From positions 23,225,649 through 23,289,648 of the forward strand of contig NC_066315.1 in the NCBI RefSeq assembly GCF_022539315.1: DNA of 64,000 nucleotides. Reading direction: 5' to 3'. Made by a program: the position numbers and the translations under genes. Source of the stretch: Serinus canaria (taxonomy: Eukaryota > Chordata > Aves > Passeriformes > Fringillidae). Positions 1-13,533 of this stretch are shown piece by piece. How positions within the stretch are numbered: the first letter of the stretch is position 1; each line of letters opens with the position of its first letter. The notes beneath the pieces were generated by a model. It saw nothing but the letters and a program-made list of their open reading frames with translations, did no database searches and had not been told where the DNA came from.

Positions 1-486
1 GCTTTTGCAACTTGAACCCTGCTGGGCAACACAGATATACAGAGAGGTTTTAAATTTTTGTTCAGCACATTATATCCCCAAGTGACTCTGAATCGATACA
101 GAAGACTCACAGTAGGGAGACAGAAGCTGCCCTCAGTAGGGCAGATCCAGCCAATGGCTGGAGCAAATGTAGTGGAGAAAGGGCTCTTCTGATACTCAGC
201 AGTCACCAAGGATTTAACAATAAGTTTAGGGATCCTTTCTGCTGTGAAATATACCAGCACTGCCCAGTCTTGAATCGGAAGCTCCATGTGTTATCCTGTG
301 CTCCCCATCTTCACTGTGCCTGTGTACAGTCACATTTCAAGTCCTATGTGTGAGTACATTGCAACAACGACAGCTTAGTTGTAGGAACTCAATTACATTA
401 AATACTTTATGTGGCTCATTTGCAATTTCAAATGGAAGCACCTGCTAAAAGAGGACTCCTCTAGGAACTTGATTTTCTCTTCTCAG
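1..486. other. non-coding, no gene seen
   Basis: AT-rich sequence without a recognisable gene or repeat. The last 20 bases form a pyrimidine-rich tract ending in CAG, which reads as a splice acceptor for the exon-like segment that follows. Confidence 0.5.
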
Positions 487-708
487 TTCCAAGTCAGAGC
501 AGAAAAGGGAAGGGAACCTCGTGATTGCAGCATTCAGCCACATTGCATCATTCAGTAGAGCAGAGCATAGTGGAGCTCCTCAAACTTCCACCTTAAGCAT
601 AAGGAAAATCTGTCATGGGAATATATACCTTGGATATGGTACAGCAAGTGTTGTTGTAAATATCTCATTTGGCTTAACATGCAAACATGATGAAAATACA
701 AAAACCAG
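487..708 (+). CDS. candidate internal exon, product unknown
   Basis: A strong acceptor (pyrimidine tract TTTTCTCTTCTCAG) is followed by 222 bases that stay open in one frame, then the consensus donor CAG|GTGAGT. In that frame the segment takes one base from the preceding codon and leaves two (AG), so 222 bases keep the phase. The translation starts SKSEQKREGNLV and ends HDENTKTR. No family is recognised and it shows no clear domain. A 222-base open frame can occur by chance, so it could be a long non-coding RNA exon or a false splice pair. Its exit phase fits the exon-like segment at 3587-3671, which begins with one completing base. Confidence 0.25.
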
Positions 709-3586
709 GTGAGTGCCTTTGCATTTTAAGACTCCATTCTTCAGGTTTTCTTGATTGTTAGCATACCATTATCTTCCACGGAAAAAGCTTGTCATACATC
801 CATTTTAATGACTGCCTTTTCTATTCCTATAACATGAATTCCAGCAAAAATTTCCAAAATCTAAAAAATGACTTATTACTTAAAGACCTTTCTTCCCTTT
901 AAAACCAAATGTTGCACCTATGCCAAGTTTCAGATCAATGCATATTTAAATTATGAATCCTCAGAAATAAATGCACAACTTCAATGCTGACAGACTCCTA
1001 ACTGACACCTACAGTCCAAGAAATGAATGCTGTGAGCTCATCATGTGTCACAGGTCCAGCTGGGTTTGGGCTAAGTCAACCTGTGGGTGGGAAACCTCAG
1101 TGGAGTTTTGGGAAGTAGTATTCATAATTTAGAGTGCATTTACCTTGCAAATTTTGCTAAGTACAGTTCAGTTTGCAGTACAGTTCATTACTTTCAGAAA
1201 GAAGAAATAGCATTTTAATACTGCTCTTAAAAAAGGATGCAGAACTGTCAGCCTATAACTACAATCATTCTGTGCAGCTAGAAATATGCAGCATAATTAG
1301 AACACACTGGGGACCTTTTAGGGCAACAGGAGCCTATAAAAAGACATGTTGATGCTGAGAAAATCTTCATTTTTCTCTGACTACCAACATTTTGCAAAGC
1401 CTTTTTTAAGCAGTTGGTTCCTGCTCAGTTATGCTGGGGATTCAGGGGCCATGGCAAGTGACTTAACTCACCAGAAAGCCTCTACAGATCTCCCCAAATG
1501 ATGAATTGTGATGGAATTTGTCAGGTCTTCTGAGCATAAAAAGGAAATTGGTGAAAAAGGATGGTAGAACTATTAGTATGCAAGTAAGTTAGTCAGCATC
1601 CTGCTTGGAAGACAATCAGCTGAATGAATGTGTCATCCTCTTATCATTGTTCCTGGTTGGGTCAATAATCCTGAAATTGCAGCATCCCCAAAGTCAGGTG
1701 AGCAAAGCTGTGTGTAGATAAGATGGAAAATCAAAGTGGAGTTGAAATTAACTCTGCAGTGAAGATCTTTGGAAGTAAAAAAGCATAGATTCTTCTATGC
1801 ATGAGAAGAAGTTTGTGTGAAGGGAACATACACACACACAGAGACACACACAAAAATCTGCAAAATTCACTTGCTCTTTGATAAAGTCGGTTTCTAATAT
1901 TTTTACAGATCTAGGAAGAAAAAAAAAAACAAAAACAAATGGGATTGTTTGTTTTCTCACCAGAATCTCCTGAAAAACTGTGCATACCCACAAGGTAATG
2001 CATAGAACCTTCTTTAGAGGGAAATTGATGGGTCTTATATCTCAGGTGGAAGTGCACATGCCCATATTCAGCATGGGCTGGCATGTTCCTGATTGCTTGG
2101 CCATCCTCTTGATTACTCTAGGTCTCTCCTTCCTTCTCTTATTTTCCTTTTTTCCTATAGAGAAAAGGTCAGAAAATGTGGCCTGAATGTTGAATGAAAC
2201 AAAATCACATTATTTAATTTAATCTGTATTTTAAATGGCTGTATGTTGCACAAATCTGAATGCACTCAACTTTTAGCTATATTTTTAAAGGTCCATTTTA
2301 AAATGACCATTTTAAAGCACCCTATTAGCTGACTGATGTTTTCAATTATCTTTTCTCTATGGCCACTAAAAGCTCAGTCAAGGGCATGCTGATGCTAACA
2401 GACATCTTTCAAGTTGTCACAAAAAGATTTCTCAATCAAACCCTAGAGGCACTATTTTTATCAGTATTTGTCAAGTTCAGCTCAAAATATTAAAATTAAA
2501 TGAGAGAAATCCAGGTCTCCAAGGCACTAACTTGAAAAAATACCATAAAATTAAACCAAATTCAGTCATGTCTCCAGCAATTCCACTCAAGCCAGTGGCA
2601 TTTCAAAGGTTTCAGATAACAAGAGAATTTGTCCCAGTCACTGTTTTGCAGTCAATTTACACTCAGAGTTCATCGACTTCAGTGGAAATTCCACCATGAT
2701 AACCATGACAGAGCTGGGAATGATTATATGCAGTTAAGGTATAAAGAGCTAATGAAGCATGCACAAATCAGTTCAATATGTTGAACAGTCTCTCAGGACT
2801 GCTAGCTAGATAATGACTTTAGTAGATTAAGAGTTATAAACAGAATTCTTCTTTATGTTCTTATTAAATAATGACTAACCTACACTAAAAGTAGTGATCT
2901 ACAAAGTTATTAAACAGTCAATTTAAAAGGCAAATAAAATTCTAGAGAAGCTTTCCCACCAAAAGTGCTTGCCCTTTTGTCCTAAATGTTTCCAGTCTTA
3001 ACTATAACAATGTTGTTCAGAAATGTGTGGAGCAGCCAACAGTATATCTACTGTCACTTCTCACTTATTGATGGTTAACATACTGATGTAGGCATTCCCT
3101 ATTTGTCTGCAATTATTAGAGATAATTCACATTAAACATATACACACAAAATTAGTACAGTATTGAGTAAGCTTTTAGTTTCTTTTCCATTCCTTGGAAG
3201 GTTAAAAAAAAAAAAATCCCTATCTGATTTTTGGAGCATGAGAAACAGCATGGGAAATGCTGTAAGCGACTGTTTGTTACACAGTCTCCCAGCATTGGTT
3301 CCAGACAATTCTTTGGCAGCTAGGAAGTTATTCTTAATTATGCCCTGGATGCTTTGCCCCATTCTGCCCTGCAATAGCCCTTGACTGAAATAGGAACCTG
3401 AGCCATGATATCTAAGTGGATCAGCGTTGGTATAGAAATGGGAATGAGTCACCCCTGGTAGAGCTGCACTGGTGCAAATTGATGTAGAATGTTACTCTGG
3501 CTTTAACATATTGTCTTCTATCTCCAAAAGGACAAGGTGCTAGGCAACATTCAGGAGATGGATGGGAGATGTTTTTCTGTTTCCAG
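709..3586. other. intergenic or intronic DNA, no gene seen
   Basis: AT-rich DNA with short A-runs and an imperfect CA-rich microsatellite at about 1828-1853. A donor-like CAG|GTGAGC occurs at 1697 but has no convincing partner acceptor. Open frames here are short and unrecognised. Confidence 0.5.
1828..1853. repeat. imperfect (CA)n microsatellite
   Basis: A short run of CA dinucleotides interrupted by a GAGA step. It is simple-sequence DNA with no sign of function. Confidence 0.8.
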
Positions 3587-3671
3587 GCACTCAGAAAAAG
3601 CCTGGCAGCTCTTCCATGTGTTAATCCTGCAGGCAGACCTAACTCAGAATTTCCAGAGACTTGCCATCACG
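3587..3671 (+). CDS. candidate internal exon, helical protein segment
   Basis: An acceptor with a good tract (GTTTTTCTGTTTCCAG) and a strong donor (CACG|GTGAGA) enclose 85 bases. Read with one completing base, the segment encodes HSEKAWQLFHVLILQADLTQ followed by NFQRLAIT. It looks like a natural amphipathic helix with leucines spaced three to four residues apart, and the exon ends on a codon boundary. A second frame over the same DNA is open much longer (161 codons, 3569-4054), which weakens the case because one of the two must be chance. The protein is not recognised. The exit phase (0) fits the entry phase of the segment at 7931-7968. Confidence 0.35.
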
Positions 3672-6600
3672 GTGAGATGTGGATGATTGTGCAGTTATCT
3701 AAATGGAGTGCCATCAAATGCAGGGAAGTTCAGAGAGTTGGAAAACAGCCTTTGCAAGGTGCAAAACAAATTACTGAAACAGAAAAAGCTACTGAATACA
3801 GAAATAACTCCAATGTGATTATACATTATCTAAAAATATTGCGGCTGACAGTAATAAATACATTCATAAGAACTGGGATAACATTCAACCCGTCACAGGA
3901 TTTTAAAAAATACAATCAGACAGAAACAATCATCATGATAAATAAGGAACAAAATCAAGTACTGGTAATCCTTGTTAGGGTAAAAAAAGCCCAGCTTTTT
4001 GTGATCTCACTTCCAGACACTGTTTTCAAGGAAAATTACATGGTTCATACCTGAATTTTTTCCATATTTTATGTGACCAGTATTAGAACCTTCCAATCTA
4101 TGCGTTCTCCACTACCTGCCTTCTGTTTATGTGATGATTCAGGACATATAAGGAACAGAGACTCCCAGTGTGGCAGCCCCAGATCAGAAACTGGAGGATT
4201 GTAAAACAAGTCATCCAAAAAAATAAAATTGCTCTCGTGCTTACTCAGCATGCTGTAGGCTATAGAGAGCCCATGGCAGGACTGCATGCATAGCCTGGGT
4301 TGAGAAGAGAAGGTCAACTGGAGTCAAAACATACACTCGCCTGGAATATTTAACCAAGTTTCATAAAAGCAAAAGAAATGAGTATCATGCATGACATCAC
4401 TAGCAAGACCTTTTGTGTTCATGGCCCTTTACCGTATTATCACCATTATCCAGTCCCACGTCATTTCATGCAATTGTTCAAAACTGTGTTTATAATCACA
4501 GTGACAACATTTCACCCTTCCCTCAGGACAGATGGGCTTCTGATTCCTGCAGCACTCCAGTAACTGCTGTAATCCAAAGACCTACATTGTGCTGGGAGAC
4601 AAAAAAATGTGCAGCAGGCAGAAAGCTCAGCATCACTGTGAGCCATTTGAAAAGCCATTTGAAGGACTATATAGATCTAGAGGGTTTACCTCTGCTGGTA
4701 GCTCTGAAAGATGCCCTAATCTACTTTCAGTTTTAAGGCAATGGCAATGACAGATGGAATAACAAGAGAAGTTTTGAGCTAGCAGACTGAAATCTCTCAG
4801 CCATAGTGCTAGCTTTAGTGAGACATAAGAAAAGAAGAAAAATTTTAAAGAAAGCAAGTTGCAACTTTGCAACAATCCCATGAATTCTCAGAAAACAATC
4901 AGTCAGTAAATTTCTTGCCAAGCCAGCCTGTTTTTGATAGATAAAAGAAAATAGGTATGTTCATGAGAGTACCAGCTTTGTGAACACCTTGCTTTCATAC
5001 TTGCTCGACATTATCTTCTTCCTGTCTTTACAAAGACTTTGCAATGTGTACAAATCACAATTTGTGTATAAGCATTTGCTGTTTCAAAAATTTTTAGTTA
5101 AAATGAAAATAAGTTTGTGTTATCAAGTAGGGACTTGTGATTATTACTTCTCATTTTGTACCAACAGCTCCTTTAAAGAAAACCTGGCATGCTTCTGAGC
5201 TGAAAAATCCTTTCTTTTTTCCTGGAATGAAACCAAAATAAAGCTCTAATCCTTGTTGCTTAACTGACAGATGACTAAAAGTTTAGACAAATACAAAAAG
5301 CTTTTCTGAAAACCAGGTGTCTGCATAGCTGTGGAGGGTCCCTTTATCTAGCACTTCGTGTCTGATAGCAGCTCCCCATCTTTCAAAACCAAAAACATCC
5401 CAGTCAAAACTTCCAAGGCTGAAAATTTCCCTTTCTTTTTTCTCTTGTCATTAACAGACTCAGTTGTTCTGTAATTGTAACATAAAAGTGAAGCAATTGC
5501 AGTACAACCTTTTCATTACTAATAAAGATTTAAAATGTATTAATAAGTTTTTAGAAATAAATCTGATGAGAACTCTTATGAGAGGATCATGGACATCTGC
5601 TGGTCTTTATCTGAGACAAATTATTACAACTTATCATATAAGTTCCCAGAATAGTCACAGTGGTGCCACACCCAGTGACACACGTCATCCTGTAAGTTCA
5701 GTTACTTGTCCTTCATGTACTTCATTAGAGGTTTGCCCTTTCAAATTAAAACAAACAAAAAGAACCACTAAAAAAAAGAGAGAATTTTCATTGCAAAACT
5801 TTGTTGAAAGAATTATTAAATATTGGGCAATTGAGTATTAACAATAAATGTTAACTAAAAGAACTCTTTTTTTTCCAGTTGTATGGTGCCATGGAACACT
5901 TACAACAGGATATTTCTGCTCTGGTCTCTATTCCTCCCAAATGACTTCAGAGTTTATTTTTCCATGGTTATTCTTTTTCTTCTAGTCTTCATTATTATTT
6001 TTTAAGTATGGATCTTACCCCTTTCACTGTTTAATGAATGCATGAGGGAAAAATATGTCTTTTCCTTTAAAAAAGTTTGTCTCCTTTTTAATGCAAATTA
6101 CAGCAAAAGGACCTTTATTAACACTCCATTATCTGAACTGAAAGAGGTCCAGGATACCATAGGTAATGGAAAAAGTAGGAAACATAAGTGCTAGTAGTCA
6201 ACCACAGATCCAGTATAAATGTAACTTGGCCAGCACTGACACAGAGCTCATAAGCTTATGCTGGGCAAGTTGAGAGCTCATACAATTCATATCTAAAATG
6301 TCCCTGCATTGTGCCTGGCTGAGACCAGTCTTTAAGCTATCTCTTGTTTTGGATGGAGAAATAGTTGTCAGAAAACATCACCCCAACAGGAAAAGCATGT
6401 GCTGAGAAGATAAAGCAGGGAAATCTCCCAAGGACTGGAAGTCAGACTCCTGCTGAATGTGCAATGTGGTTCTTGCTCCAAGAAGGGCTGGGGAACACCA
6501 CTTGATCTGTGGCAGTTCTGTGTCTTCACTCAGGCCTGCATAGGAAGCCACAATTTCCTCTCACAACGTGAGGAGATGAAGAAGCAGGTCAGTGCTGGCC

Positions 6601-7930
6601 AGTGTGAAGCTCAGAAGTTCTGGCATTGAAGGGGAAAGCACCAAATGCATTGTCTCTGCTCAGTGTTTCCAGATCCTTGACTCTCCACAGAGGTACCCCA
6701 GATCTATCAGGATAGAAAGTCCAGTCTGTGCTGGGTGCAGAAGCAGCAGTACTGTCCCAGGACCTAATCTGGTCATGAGAGGGGTACATCCTCCTCCATG
6801 TAGCTCTGTGCCTGAGCTAAGTACCAAAACAAAGCACTTTTCAAAAGCCTAGACAGTGGACAAAAGAAATGTGTTGTATAAACCAGTAGGCTTTTTAAGG
6901 ATGTGTCAGTGGTATATGCTTTGCTAAGTGCATCAAGATTTGCCTTGCATTTTTATTAATTCAATATGGTTGATCTAGTTATATAAACAGTAAATGGCAA
7001 TAGATTAGCTCCTGGAGAGTGTTTCATATGGGATTACATTAAATGCTGGAATTCCTGTCAAACTCTTAACTTTTAAAATACTGATAACACAGAACATACT
7101 GTGCACGTTTTTGAATACTTGAGCAATGCATTCCCTGCAACACACTCAGAGCCCTAATAATCAAGATTGCATTTAGAGAAGCTTAATTTCATTCTATTAA
7201 TCTCTCCAGTGGTAAGAGTAATTATTCAATATTCACTAAGAAGCAATCCCCTATCATGCACAGGGTGCCAGTATGTTAGCATGATTTGAATGACCACATA
7301 GTGAGAAGACATGTTTCTCTCTCACCATCAAATTATTAGGCAGTTCCTTAAAAAGACTATGAGTTGCATTTGCTGGATATAAAATTCCCTCAGCTACTCC
7401 AAATCACCTCCAAAGTGTCCTATCTCCTTTGGTATCATCTTTAAGGTCCCTTTTCCAAGACTACTTTTTATTTTATTACTATCTCTTTTTCTTTTTTTTT
7501 TTTTTCACCATGCACTTTTGTTCATGCCTACATTCTCCTAGGGACTTTTACCATTATTCCTATTTCTTATTCCTCTTGTCTCATCTGAAGCCTTTTAAAA
7601 CAACTACTGCTGTGTATTGTGTAGCTTCTTCAGGTGAGCAAGGCAGAAAGACAGTATTTGAATAAGGTAGGAATCACTGAACACTAACTAATGACTTGTC
7701 TTTGTGTTGAAGCCATTTCAGTTTCCAGGAAGGAAATTTTTCCTGTGACTTTTCTTTGAAGAAGATGTAACTTCCAACCAATTAATACCATCCATTGTAA
7801 AAGATGCAGAACAGTGGAAGACTAAAATGATGTCTTAGAGGATGTGTCCCATAAGTAACAAAACTTACAATGTAAATGTTGTACATGTGTACATTATTTA
7901 ACTGTCTCTTGTGTTTGTTTATTTCTGCAG
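3672..7930. other. no supported gene
   Basis: AT-rich DNA. The only structured item is a T-run near 7492-7505 and, after it, a possible exon at about 7541-7632 (acceptor TTCTCCTAG, donor CAG|GTGAGC, one open frame). Its phase does not fit the neighbouring candidates and it is pyrimidine-rich, so I do not call it. Confidence 0.45.
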
Positions 7931-7968
7931 ATTTCTGTTATATATTTTGACTATCCCGAAGATAAAAG
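7931..7968 (+). CDS. candidate 38-bp micro-exon
   Basis: The acceptor TTGTTTATTTCTGCAG and the donor AAAAG|GTATGT flank only 38 bases. In frame 0 they encode ISVIYFDYPEDK plus two bases of an arginine codon (AG). The splice signals are among the best in the window. The entry phase matches the exit phase of 3587-3671, so the two could be consecutive exons with a 4.3-kb intron. A segment this short cannot be identified by eye, and paired splice signals do arise by chance in 64 kb. Confidence 0.33.
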
Positions 7969-8352
7969 GTATGTATTTTTAATATACCTAACACATCCTG
8001 AGTCATGAATCAGCCTTTTGGAAACCTCTGTAATACATTTAATAAAATAATAATAAAATTAGCAGAGGATATGGAAAATTTTGCAACATGAGGTCAGTCT
8101 ATATTGTTTTTAACACTTTGCCCTCTGCACCTGATAGGCAAACTCCTGGATATTCTGACTTGGATGTTTGTTCAGTCACTGTAAATTCAAGAATTCAGCT
8201 AACCCTTGAGTCTCAGAAACCATAGCTGTGGCCACCCAGTGCTAAGTGCCACAGGGAACCTTTCTCTCCTGCCATTTTACTTCAGTGGGCAGCCATGGTA
8301 CCTGTCCCTATCAGCAGAAGCGATTCCTTTTTCAGGTGCTTAATTGTCCTAA

Positions 8353-8520
8353 ATCTTCTTATTTCTAAGTATTATTCCATCATTTATCTCAATCTATCAT
8401 CATTTATTTCAGCCCAACTTCACCTGGCCCACTTCAGTCCATATAAACTTTGACTGCTCCTAATTCTTCTTCCCCATCTACACTTTCAACTGCTTCTTCA
8501 CCAGTTCCTTCAATTACAAG
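8353..8520 (+). repeat. diverged repeat, copy 1
   Basis: This stretch shares TCCATCATTTATCTCA and AAxTTTGACTxxTCCT blocks with 9489-9556. It also shares a following ACTTTCAxTGCTTCxTC block with about 9800-9855. The family is unknown to me. Copy 2 appears to be split by about 230 bases of unrelated sequence. Confidence 0.4.
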
Positions 8521-9477
8521 TTTATTGGAGATATCAAATCCTCCAGGTCAGGCAAGTCTATGTCCTCATCAAACAGGAATAAATTCATGTATGCAGTATG
8601 TACCTCTCTCTTCTTGATATTGTAAGGGGCAAAATGTAATGAATAAGCTTATTAATCACATTTGGAAGAAGCCAAATTCTTGCTGTATAAGCATTCTTGA
8701 GGGCCTGAGGGTATTATAATATTTGCTTCAGGGTTTATGAAGATGGTGAGGAGCCAGATTTTGAGAGAGGAATTATTAACTGCAACAAGCCAACCACCTT
8801 TAAGATGAATGTGAGTGATCCTGAAGGAGTCTGCACCACACTCACATTTTTTGGCTTCCTGGCATCTCCGAAAGGGAGCCAGATGCAATGTCTCCCTGCC
8901 AGAACAATGCAGTCTAGGATAATCTGCTGTGAAAGGAGGGTTCATGGCATGCTCTGTGGAACCCAACCACCACAGCTGTGAATATTATTTTTGAGTCACA
9001 CAAGCACACACCATACTGAGCGTAGGTGTGTTCTCTGGCTCTGAAGACACACTGTCCTTGGAGAGCGCTCAGAGTTATGTTAATTCCTTCTTCTACTGCA
9101 ACTATTACAAAGAAATACTTGTCTGTTTTAAAGAGTGATTGTATGAACTGGAATTATTTGTTTTGATCTCCAGGAAAGAAGACTGTTACCATTGTTGGAT
9201 CTTTGTGCTAGGAATTACTGTCCCCCACTGACGGGAAACACGGTTCTCCTTGGGCGGGCACTGTCCTGGGCTATGTGCTGACTGTTGTCAGTAGCTCTCT
9301 CCATGCTTCACACCAGCTTACACCATGAGGAGAGTGTCTCCTGGTAATCTGCATCTCAGTGAAGTTACAAAAACCCTCAATACAGTTTACACTTGCTGAA
9401 GACAACTGCCTCCTCTATCCTTCAAGCTAGCTTGGCTACCATCCTGCTTTCTCTTGAATTCCCCTGAGGTTAACTCT

Positions 9478-9856
9478 TCCTTGTCCAGCACTCCATCATT
9501 TATCTCACTTCATCCCCCATCAGCCTGCCTCTTTCAGCTCTCTCCACATAAATTTTGACTATTCCTTAGACCTCAGAATCATTTAGGCTTTTGCAGTGTG
9601 TATGCAGCTGTGTTCATGGTCAGATCCAAGGTCTGCCTGACAGCCAGCAAAGGCCAGGCAGAACGCTAATGTGTAAGCAATGAGGAAACCATTGAGTGTG
9701 ACCTTGAATCCTAAGCTAACATGACGGTATAAACATAGTCCCAGTTATTGCTCATATGCTCTCTGCCTGTCTGAACAATCTCTCTCTTTTTCTCTCAGCC
9801 TCCCCCATTCCTCCTCACCAAACTTTCATTGCTTCCTCCACCATTCCTCAGTCTCA
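9478..9856 (+). repeat. diverged repeat, copy 2, apparently interrupted
   Basis: The two halves (about 9478-9560 and 9800-9856) match successive parts of 8353-8520. The unmatched middle (about 9562-9790) may be a later insertion or divergent DNA. The homology was found by eye only. Confidence 0.35.
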
Positions 9857-12800
9857 ATGTGAGATTGGAGACCTTTTAAGCAAGTTGAATAGAGGTATTC
9901 AAAAAGTACAGAAAGGCCACTAAAAATCACCTGGTCCTGAATGGCTTCCCATAAGTCCATGCCATAATGAAGTTCAGAGTCTATATTTGGATACCCACAG
10001 GCTTCTGTAATTTTTTTAAATTAATCAGTCATTGATTCCTCAAAATTATTTCAGTACAGTCCTCACAACTCACCCATGTAAGGGAATTGTGAATTCCAGT
10101 CCACAGAGTCATGATCGTGCCAACTTGACCTTCTATCTGATTAATCAGCACTGGTTCACAAAAATACTGACAAAAGTGGCTGTCACATGTTTATGCATGG
10201 CAGAGACAGATTTGGAACCCAGATGATGCCAAATCCTTCCTCACTTACTTATGGAGAGTAGAAGAAAGTACTATAATGCTAAATAGTTTTTTAATAAATA
10301 GTAAGATTTTTCTGTCCTGCTTTGCCTTCACAAAGAGTTACCAAATTTCAGCATTTTCCCCAGCCACTGCCGTCACTCTTCATTCTGATAATTGTTTTAT
10401 AGGCAGGAAATCCCACAATTTATCAAATTACTTTTTAATGAACATGTAATAGCAACTAACAATAAATGAAACTAGAGAAGGCAAGAAGGACCCATAAACA
10501 GCCATCAACTCAGTCTAGAAGTGCCAATCCTGATGCTAATTTAATTTAAGATTTAAGAAGATTACAGAAACTATTATAATAATTTCAATTTCCACTGCCT
10601 CAGCTAGCATTGGACAGATGGCATCATAACCAAAACATTTTTGTTTCCCCTTATATGTACTTCCTCCAGTTATTTCCTTTATCACAATACGGCACATTGA
10701 AGAAAAAGAAAATTGTAATGTCTGTTAGGATGTAGAAGACTGGCATCAGTTAGGGCATAAGTATAAATTTCTTTTCTTTCTGAAAACTTAAAGGTTTTCA
10801 TCATTTTCCCCCAAAGATCCTCATATGCCTGATTTTCATGATGGACTACACAATGGATCTGTAAGGGATGGCATATCATAGAACAAATAAACTGAGTAAT
10901 AGAGAATGACAGACCAAGAAAACCAAATAGAAATTGTAACAAGTCTCTAATTGCATGTTTTGAGTTTTGATTTTTAGACAATTTTTATGCTTAAGATAAA
11001 AATTTCTGGGTTCTCTCCTCTACCTAAGTGTTGATATTTTCCAGTCAGCCCTAGCTCCATCTGATACCTGCTACAAACACCTCATCCAGGCTGCACGACT
11101 TCTTTCTATTTTCAACTTTCATTAATTATATAAGATTTTTTTTTTCTCTGTGTTCTCTATGCTCCAATGTTTCTAGACAATCAACCATTCTGTGACAGAC
11201 AGGAATTCTATTAGCTGTTCTTTTCACAGTTTAATAATTTTAGAATGCATACAATTGTTTTTCTTCTCCTTTTACAAACCTGGCCACCTTTGATGAAGAG
11301 GAAATATAACCAGCCATTTAAAACATAGTAAGCTGTAGGCTTTAGGTTAGGGTAATGTGCTGCTCTGAATACAGAAAAAAATATGTTCTAACTGTGCTGT
11401 GTTTAGTGAGTATGTGAAGGAACCAAAACTAGTCCTGGCTCTGGTGAAGAACACTGTGGTCAACAATCTTGTACACTATTTGGTAAGTTAGGTGGCCTGC
11501 TGGGATTAAGTGAAACAAGATGAGATGGAAACAGGCAAAAAAAAAATCCATTACCAGCATTCAGGAATGAATCTGGAAAGGAGAAGGACACCTGATATTT
11601 TAGAGAATGCAATGGCAGGAATAAAAAGGAAGGTGGGAAAGTAGACTTGCATGAGGAGAAAGGCACAGATTTATAAAATGGGAGATCTACAAAGTTTATG
11701 TAAGAGAGTCTCAGGTTTCAGTTGCTAGAAAACCATGTCTGCAGCAAGAATTTCCCAAGAGTATGCAACATCAAGCAGTTGGTATGGAAACTGAAATGCA
11801 TAAAAATATAACTTCAGAACACCACTGAGTCAGAGCAAAGACTCTGTCAGCCCAGTATCCTGCATCTGACAGTGATTAATACCAGTTCCTTAGACAAAAA
11901 GCAGAAGAAAGACGGCAGGTACAAAGTGACCTCTGCCTATTATGTACTTTCTCCAGAGTTGCCTGGGAGGAAAGCCTTCTTAAGACAGGGTAAGCTAGCA
12001 GTCATGAACAGAACTGTATCTGATTCCCCTGTTGAATATACTGTGTTTGGCTATCTATAAAACAATTTTATCTTTTCATTTTGAATTGAAAAAAAAATTC
12101 AAAATGGAATGTAGTGGTTTAAATTTTCTAACCTTCTGTCTGAAAATGTCAGGGGTAGGGGTTCAACCTCTATGCTTCATGCGTGCCCAGTTTTTAGCAC
12201 ATTTTATCATAAGGATCAGACACCCAAAAATCACAGCTCAGATGGAGGCTTACAGAGCACTTCCACCCAAAGAAGGGTCCAGCCATGTCCAATCCTCTTC
12301 CTCTGGATTTATGTCTGGCTCACATCCCTACCTAAGAGAGTTAAAAATCTGAAGCACAGTCACATTAGCCAATTCCCACTGCTGTCCCTATGTGGCAGAT
12401 AAAATGGCCAAGTGACAGTATCTCGTGCTGAGCAAAGAGTCAGGTGCTGCATCAAGAAGGATATGAACACATAGTTTTATCTCTTTAACAAGTCATCTCT
12501 GCTATAGAGAGAGCTGAAGTGAGTCCAAATGGAAGCATGCAGAGAGATAACAATCTGTTATGATTATACTTTTCCTGGGGAACCTGTCAATTTCACTGGT
12601 GAATCTATATATACAGACACTACACTGCACATGGTACACCTGGAATGAGAACGTCCCAAACCCTTTGCTCTTCACCACCACCATCACAAAGTGCTTGGAA
12701 AGACATGGCACCTGGATGAGTTCAGCCCCCCTCCACTGCTGCCAGCAGTGTTGCACTCAGTACAGCTCTGAAGAGTCAGCTTCAACTCTCAGCCACTTCC

Positions 12801-13533
12801 CTGGGCAAAAAGCAAATTGAAGAGTCATGTAGAATGGAATCGTGGTTTTTCTGCTAAGTTGCCTTCAATGCTCATCTTTGCATGTCAGCTGGCTACCCAA
12901 AGTCAATGATTATAATATAAAAATAATGTAAATAATTCCAATCAGAATCCAATTCTATCTTTTCTCCCAAATCAAATAGTTTTTTCTATATTTTCAGCCA
13001 GTGATTTTAACATGCCAGCAAGATTGACTCTATGTGAGCAAGCTTCATCATCTCCTTCAATCAGTACTTTTGAAGCATCATAGCTCACCTCAGATTGTCT
13101 AGTGCAATTTCTAGATATGCTGATTTCCAGTAGCATCAAAAAGGCAATCTGAGCAACATGTTCCTCTCTTTACTTTTTGATGAATCCCATGAAAAATTTG
13201 TCTTTTTTTTCCTGCATGGAGCTTGAGGCTGTTAGACCGCTGAGTGCTACGCCAACCAGCATGACTTCCAGCACCTCACAGTGAGTCACTTATGGCTGAG
13301 TGATTGCTTCAAAAAAAAACAGTGCTGTATACTTCTGAGGCCCACGGCATCTCCTGCTCCTCAGTCATGAGACTCAACTCACAGCTATGTCTTGTACACA
13401 TTTTGCTTTAACTACAATAAGTTACTCCTCTTTCAACATCTTGAGAATTGGGACTTCCTTAAGGGAAAAAATAAATTATAGCATAGAATGGTTTGGGTTG
13501 AAAGGGACATCACAGATCATCAAATTCCAGCCC

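Larger units (their letters stand above)
7969..13480. other. no supported gene; diverged internal repeat
   Basis: AT-rich DNA. Two similar pyrimidine-rich stretches (8353-8520 and 9478-9850) are described separately. A short acceptor-donor pair at about 11957-11989 (TTTCTCCAG ... CAGG|GTAAGC) could follow the 7931-7968 exon in phase, but only 33 bases are enclosed, so it is mentioned only here. Confidence 0.45.

Noticed and set aside
3569..4054. 161-codon + open frame
   Set aside because: No recognisable motif, and its first part is read in a different, more exon-like frame. Not called as a gene in itself.
7430..7475. Possible CR1 3' end on the + strand (TTTAAGGTCCCTTTTCCAAG)
   Set aside because: The upstream CR1 blocks and the ATTCTATG tail are missing, so the resemblance is too short.
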